Positions 23,646-26,999 of a DNA stretch of 26,999 nucleotides are shown here, one piece after another. Source of the DNA: CAYSRC01 sp964433495 (GTDB lineage Bacteria; Bacillota; Clostridia; Oscillospirales; Ruminococcaceae); the NCBI GenBank assembly GCA_964433495.1, contig CAYSRC010000033.1:1-26999 (forward strand). The letters run 5' to 3'. Position 1 is the first letter of the stretch. Every line of letters starts with the position of its first letter. Below the pieces are notes generated by a model. That model did not search any database and was not told the DNA's origin. It saw only the letters and a list, made by a program, of their open reading frames with translations. A program made the translations under genes and the position numbers.

Positions 23646-23715
23646 ACGCTCTTCCCCCTTACTATACCGAAATCGGGACAGACAGTCTGATATAATCGAG
23701 ACAGCAAAACAGCTC

Positions 23716-23744
23716 TTGACAACGGCGGCATTTTGAAATACTAT
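23716..23744 (+). promoter_or_regulatory. Candidate promoter toward the repressor gene
   Basis: TTGACA (23716-23721), 17-base spacer, TACTAT (23739-23744). An operator-like ACAGTATTCCGA (23749-23760; 9 of 12 match to ACAGAATTCTGT) sits at its expected start site. The leader to the repressor would be about 240 bases and would overlap the opposing transcript. Confidence 0.45.
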
Positions 23745-23864
23745 TATTACAGTATTCCGAAATATCCTGAGGCGGGTTTGGGCTCGCTTCGGCGTTCGGT
23801 CGCCGAATTCACCCCCTTTTCCGCCTAATTTCGGCAAAATTCCCCGTTTTTCCCTGTCTATATT

Positions 23865-23938
23865 ACAGAATTCTGTCCTCATGTTCCTATGATAATACAG
23901 ATTTCTGTATTTGTCAACAGCTATTTTCTGAATTCTGT
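23865..23938. promoter_or_regulatory. Three palindromic operators of the repressor
   Basis: ACAGAATTCTGT (23865-23876, perfect palindrome), ACAGATTTCTGT (23897-23908) and TCTGAATTCTGT (23927-23938) share one consensus at 30-32-base spacing, that is three helical turns. The middle site lies inside the spacer of the minus-strand promoter at 23889-23917. Spacing and placement fit cooperative binding by the adjacent CI-like repressor. Confidence 0.75.
23889..23917 (-). promoter_or_regulatory. Repressible promoter toward the sigma-like gene
   Basis: Minus strand: TTGACA (23912-23917), 17-base spacer, TATCAT (23889-23894). The operator ACAGAAATCTGT (minus reading) fills the spacer and another overlaps the early transcribed region. 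Start expected near 23882. Confidence 0.75.
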
Positions 23939-23993
23939 ATTCTTGTCAAGACGGGCCGGGGGGCGGAAAACACGCGGAAAGTGAAGGCACGTC

Positions 23994-24377
23994 ATGGGCA
24001 AAATGTACGACATCATCGACAACCTGTGCAAACAAAAGGGGATTACCGTGACGCAGATGTGCCGCGAGCTCGGCATATCGCGAAGCATCATGTCCGAGCT
24101 CTCGTCGGGCAGGACAATGCGGCTGTCGGCCAAAAACTCCGCGCTCGTCGCAAAATACCTCGGCGTGTCGGTCGAATACCTGCTCACGGGCGGCGATACC
24201 GTCGCCCCCGAGCCCGCAAGCGACGAGGCGGTCAAGATCGCCCTTTTCGGCGGCGACGGCGCGGTGACCGACGAGATGTGGCAGGAGGTGCGCAGGTTTG
24301 CCGACTATATAAAAACGCGGGAGGCCGAGAAAAGGGTTGGAGGATCTGATAAAAACAGCGGAACAAAACGGGATTGA
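23994..24377 (+). CDS. Cro/CI-family (ImmR-like) repressor
   Basis: 127 residues. Residues about 5-65 form an HTH_3 domain: IIDNLCKQKGITVTQMCREL, SRSIMSEL (recognition helix), then KYLGVSVEYLLTGG, the usual end of this domain in Firmicute mobile elements. The C-terminal part is short and polar. GAAGG lies 6 bases before the ATG; a start at the third codon is also possible. It overlaps the metalloprotease gene by 41 bases, the common ImmR-ImmA pairing, in which the protease cleaves the repressor on DNA damage or quorum signals. The palindromes at 23865-23938 are its likely operators. Confidence 0.88.
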   Translation: MGKMYDIIDNLCKQKGITVTQMCRELGISRSIMSELSSGRTMRLSAKNSALVAKYLGVSVEYLLTGGDTVAPEPASDEAVKIALFGGDGAVTDEMWQEVRRFADYIKTREAEKRVGGSDKNSGTKRD

Positions 24378-24771
24378 GGTGAGCTACGGCAGTCTTCCCA
24401 CCGTCCTTTCCTGCTCGGCGATGGCCCCGTCCGGCCGATGCTACATCGGGCTCGATTATTCCATGCTTTGGGATTCTCCCCGCAGCAGGGTGCACGCCGC
24501 GCACGAGCTCGGGCACTGCATGCGCGGCGCGTTTTACAACATCTACAGCCCCTATGACGACCGCGCGCGCCAGGAGACAAGGGCGACCCGCTGGGCCGTC
24601 AAGGCTCTCGTGCCGCTCGACCGACTGCGGGAGGCGGTCGAGCTCGGGTACCGCGAGACGTGGGAGCTCGCCGAGTACTTTTCGGTCACGCCCGAGTTTA
24701 TGGCGACCGCGCTCAAGCTGTACAGCGAAATCGGGCCGTGCGGGCGGGCGGATGCGCCGCAGCCGCTTTAG
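24337..24771 (+). CDS. ImmA/IrrE-family metallo-endopeptidase
   Basis: 144 residues from a TTG at 24337; homologues of this clostridial type begin in the same way (MEDLIKTAEQNGIEV), which decides the start although the site (AAAAGGG) is adjacent. The zinc motif HELGH is in RVHAAHELGHCMRGAF, with a downstream Glu (QETRATRWA) as third ligand. WELAEYFSVTPEFM near the end is typical. ImmA relieves repression by cutting its partner repressor, here the overlapping upstream gene. No integrase, relaxase or structural phage gene is seen in the window, so this is a remnant or a domesticated switch. Confidence 0.88.
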   Translation: MEDLIKTAEQNGIEVSYGSLPTVLSCSAMAPSGRCYIGLDYSMLWDSPRSRVHAAHELGHCMRGAFYNIYSPYDDRARQETRATRWAVKALVPLDRLREAVELGYRETWELAEYFSVTPEFMATALKLYSEIGPCGRADAPQPL

Positions 24772-25087
24772 GCGGGCGTACACCCCGACGCGGGCGGCGT
24801 GGGACCCGGGATCGCTGCCGATCGGCTCCGACGTCCCGCGCAACACGGCGGATATCCTGCCGCAGCGGCATACGGCCCGGCATATCGCCGCACGGCGTAT
24901 CTATTCTTTGATAAAAAGGGCGCGAACGACGCCGCTGCGGACAGCCGAGAATGGGATATCTCCGTCCCCCCATGCGGGCTCGACCCGCCTTTTCGGGAAG
25001 ACGGCGCGCTGAGACGCCGCAATAATCGCTTAGATAACGGGGCTTTGTCCCCGATTGAACACAAGAAAACAGAAAAGGGGTTTTGTC
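24772..25087. other. Intergenic stretch without a gene
   Basis: Roughly 316 bases. Open frames here have no ribosome-binding site and are shadows. A weak hairpin CGGGG-ctttgt-CCCCG lies just before the dehydrogenase site (about 25038-25053). I see no clear promoter. Confidence 0.4.
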
Positions 25088-26269
25088 ATGCTTGATTTTA
25101 ATCTGTATCTTCCCACCCGCATTGTGTTCGGGAGGGGCGCCGAGACCCGCACGGGCGAGCTTGTACGACAGGCGGGCGGAAGCCGCGTCCTGCTCCACTA
25201 CGGAGGCGGGAGCGTCGTGCGCTCGGGTCTGCTCGACCGCGTCAAGCGCTCGCTCGACTCGGCGGGCCTCCCCTATGTCGAGCTCGGCGGCGTGGTCCCC
25301 AACCCCCGCCTCGGCAAGGCCCGCGAGGGAATCGATCTGGGCCGCAGCTTCGGCGCCGACTTTTTGCTCGCGGTCGGCGGCGGCTCGGTCATCGACTCTG
25401 CCAAGTGCATCGCCTACGGCCTCGCCGAGCAGGACGCCGACGTGTGGGATCTCTATCTCCACACCCGCGAGCCCAAGGCCTGCCTGCCCGTCGGGTGCGT
25501 GCTGACAATCGCGGCCGCGGGCAGCGAGATGAGCATGGGCAGCGTCATCACCAACGAGCGCACGGGCGAAAAGCGCTCGGTCGACAACGACCTTGCGCGC
25601 CCCGGATTCTCGATTCTCAACCCCGAGCTCACCGAGACCCTCCCCGACTATCAGACCGAAAGCGGCTGCACCGACATCATCATGCACGTCATGGAGCGGT
25701 ACTTCCAGCAGGCCGGCAACATGGACGTCACCGACGCCGTGTCCGAGGCCATCATGCGCACCGTGATGCACTACGCAGCGGTGCTGCACACCGACCCCCA
25801 AAACTACGAGGCCCGCGCCGAGGTGATGTGGGCGGGCTCGCTCGCGCACAACGGCATCACCGGCTGCGGCACCGACGGCGGCGACTGGGCGACCCACATG
25901 CTCGAGCACGAGCTCGGCGGCATGTTTGACGTGACGCACGGCGCGGGACTCGCCGCGGTGTGGGGTTCGTGGGCGCGCAGGGTGTATAAGGGCTGTCTGC
26001 CCCGCTTCCTAAAATATGCCCTCAACGTCGCAGGGGTTGAGCGGGCCGCGTCGGACGAGGAGACCGCGCTGCGCGGCATCGAGGCGACCGAGGATTTCTT
26101 CCGCTCGATCGGGATGCCCACCAACCTGCGCGAGCTCGGCGTCGAGCCCACCGACGAACAGATCGTCGCCCTCGCGGAATCATGTGCGCGTGCGGGCGGC
26201 GGGAGCATCGGCTCGGCCGCGGTTCTCGGCGCCGACGACATGATCGCAATCTACCGCGCCGCGAGATAG
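25088..26269 (+). CDS. Iron-dependent alcohol dehydrogenase, YqhD/butanol dehydrogenase type
   Basis: 393 residues from the ATG at 25088 (AAAAGGGG 8 bases upstream; an ATG at 25055 has none). The N-terminus MLDFNLYLPTRIVFGRG is typical of NAD(P)H-dependent butanol/aldehyde reductases. Nucleotide-binding HYGGGSVVRSG and GGGSVIDSAK are present, as are the metal ligands Asp and His of CTDIIMHVMERYF and the two His of HMLEHELGGMFDVTHGAG. The YGGGS pattern points to NADPH use as in YqhD. It reduces short-chain aldehydes to alcohols in fermentation or detoxification in the cytosol. Stand-alone gene followed by hairpins at 26338-26656. Confidence 0.92.
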   Translation: MLDFNLYLPTRIVFGRGAETRTGELVRQAGGSRVLLHYGGGSVVRSGLLDRVKRSLDSAGLPYVELGGVVPNPRLGKAREGIDLGRSFGADFLLAVGGGSVIDSAKCIAYGLAEQDADVWDLYLHTREPKACLPVGCVLTIAAAGSEMSMGSVITNERTGEKRSVDNDLARPGFSILNPELTETLPDYQTESGCTDIIMHVMERYFQQAGNMDVTDAVSEAIMRTVMHYAAVLHTDPQNYEARAEVMWAGSLAHNGITGCGTDGGDWATHMLEHELGGMFDVTHGAGLAAVWGSWARRVYKGCLPRFLKYALNVAGVERAASDEETALRGIEATEDFFRSIGMPTNLRELGVEPTDEQIVALAESCARAGGGSIGSAAVLGADDMIAIYRAAR

Positions 26270-26470
26270 GCGAGGGATTTGCTCGTCTCTGTTTTGCGAA
26301 GCGGGCTGTAAGCTTTCTGTCTCTTTTTCTTTCATTGAAAAACCTCCCGTTCCTTTGGGCCTTGCAGTTGTCCGACCGCTTGTCCGTTGTTCCGTGAGGT
26401 TTTTTCTTTGTATGGTTACTTTTACTCTCCCCGGCAGAGCCGGGGGCTGTATTTCCGCTAAAGCTGTTAA

Positions 26471-26516
26471 CACAAAAAAATCGGGGCGGCAAAGCCGCCC
26501 CGAATCTTTTTGTGTG
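26471..26516. terminator. Bidirectional intrinsic terminator
   Basis: CGGGGCGGC-aaa-GCCGCCCCG (26482-26502) flanked by an A run on the left and CTTTTTG on the right, so either strand yields a hairpin followed by U. It serves the dehydrogenase and perhaps the convergent gene at the right edge. Confidence 0.85.
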
Positions 26517-26596
26517 TACAAAGCAGACAGAAATTCAAACGGGCAAACTGCCCAAAGTGTGACTCATATGTCTCAAAACAAAGCGTACCCGTCCCC

Positions 26597-26656
26597 AAAA
26601 ACTAAAGGACCGCTACGTGCGAAAGGTAGCGGTCCCGGGAATTCTTTTTAGTTTTG
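26597..26656 (-). terminator. Long hairpin terminator of the right-edge gene
   Basis: Outer arms CAAAAACTAAA / TTTTTAGTTTTG and inner arms GACCGCTAC / GTAGCGGTC pair around a short loop. It ends a few bases from the stop of the minus-strand gene at 26662, whose transcript would run through it. Confidence 0.7.
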
Positions 26657-26661
26657 GACTG

Positions 26662-26999
26662 TCAGTCGCCTACTCCAAAATCCGGCGCCGTGCTGGGGTC
26701 GATAACGGGGCTGTAACCGCACCCACAAACCGGGCATGTGCCGCCATCTGTTCCATTTCCGTGATAGTGCAAAGGGCAATAGGGTTCGGTGTGGTTCCCA
26801 CCACAATACGGGCAGGTTACGGTCTGAGCGGGCGGAGCCGCGGCAACGCCGCCCGAGCCGGAGCCGGTCGCCTGCCCCGCGTTTCCCGAGCCGACCGTCG
26901 CCGTATGGCCCGAGCCGCCTGCGGATGCCGCCTGCTTGGGCGTCTTGTCGGTGACGGTGACGGCCGTCTCGGCCGACCTCTCGACCCTCTCTTCCAAGG
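26662..26999 (-). CDS. C-terminal part of a zinc-ribbon protein with Gly/Ala/Ser linker (partial)
   Basis: The frame is open to the right edge, so the start lies outside; about 111 residues are visible. A Thr/Ser/Gly/Ala-rich linker (about residues 10-58) leads to Cys/His motifs CPYCGGNHTEPYCPLHYHG and CPVCGCGY, consistent with one or two zinc-binding sites, then an acidic tail DFGVGD. Family not recognised. The CPYCGG type ribbon recalls those in the phosphosignalling island, but no relationship can be shown. Confidence 0.55.
   Translation of the reverse strand, partial: LEERVERSAETAVTVTDKTPKQAASAGGSGHTATVGSGNAGQATGSGSGGVAAAPPAQTVTCPYCGGNHTEPYCPLHYHGNGTDGGTCPVCGCGYSPVIDPSTAPDFGVGD

Larger units (their letters stand above)
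26270..26661. other. Hairpin-rich convergent intergenic region
   Basis: About 392 bases without a gene. Four inverted repeats: AAAACCTC/GAGGTTTT (about 26339-26403, long loop), CCCCGGC-aga-GCCGGGG (26429-26445), and the two stronger hairpins listed separately. Confidence 0.55.

Noticed and set aside
23685..23705. TCTGATATAATC...GAGACA shared with the permease promoter region (20622-20643)
   Set aside because: A good extended -10 but no -35 at 23668-23673; likely chance or a weak promoter, not enough to call.

Overview
The window looks like a chromosomal segment of a GC-rich Clostridia-type Firmicute (Oscillospirales-like gut lineage; inferred from gene families, purine-rich ribosome-binding sites and repeat style, not from a marker gene). 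A 100-N scaffold gap at 8756-8855 suggests a draft or metagenome assembly.

Left to right: (1) 1-706 holds at least six copies of a two-hairpin intergenic repeat, two of them carrying a smaller hairpin element in the same loop. (2) 770-20060, all on the minus strand and read right to left, is a 12-gene phosphosignalling island: membrane PP2C phosphatase, zinc-ribbon/TM/PASTA protein, soluble PP2C, zinc-ribbon FHA protein, secreted VWA sensor with a cytosolic FHA domain, kinase-FHA fusion, second zinc-ribbon FHA protein, four-TM FHA protein, receptor kinase with a solute-binding-like ectodomain, a pseudokinase, and twin receptor kinases with seven PASTA repeats and different C-terminal tips. 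A strong minus-strand promoter (20344-20372) precedes it. (3) 20604-22288, plus strand, is a uracil permease gene with a leader peptide, U-rich tract and intrinsic terminator laid out like the enterobacterial pyrBI attenuator. (4) 22648-24771 is a small prophage/ICE-like control module: Cys-rich small protein and sigma-like regulator on the minus strand, repressor and ImmA-type protease on the plus strand, with palindromic operators between. (5) 25088-26269 is an iron-dependent alcohol dehydrogenase, followed by several hairpins and a partial zinc-ribbon protein entering from the right edge.

How the island may work (inference): extracellular PASTA tips, the VWA domain and the solute-binding-like domain sense the envelope or ligands; the kinases phosphorylate threonines, including acidic Thr-Val repeats in front of FHA domains; FHA domains read these marks; two PP2Cs erase them. 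Eight of the 12 proteins start with a CxxC...CxxC zinc ribbon, which may be a shared docking tag. The most notable items are the pyrBI-like attenuator, the twin kinases with a 2.1-kb identical core and AT-rich divergent tips, and the pseudokinase that lost nearly every catalytic motif.
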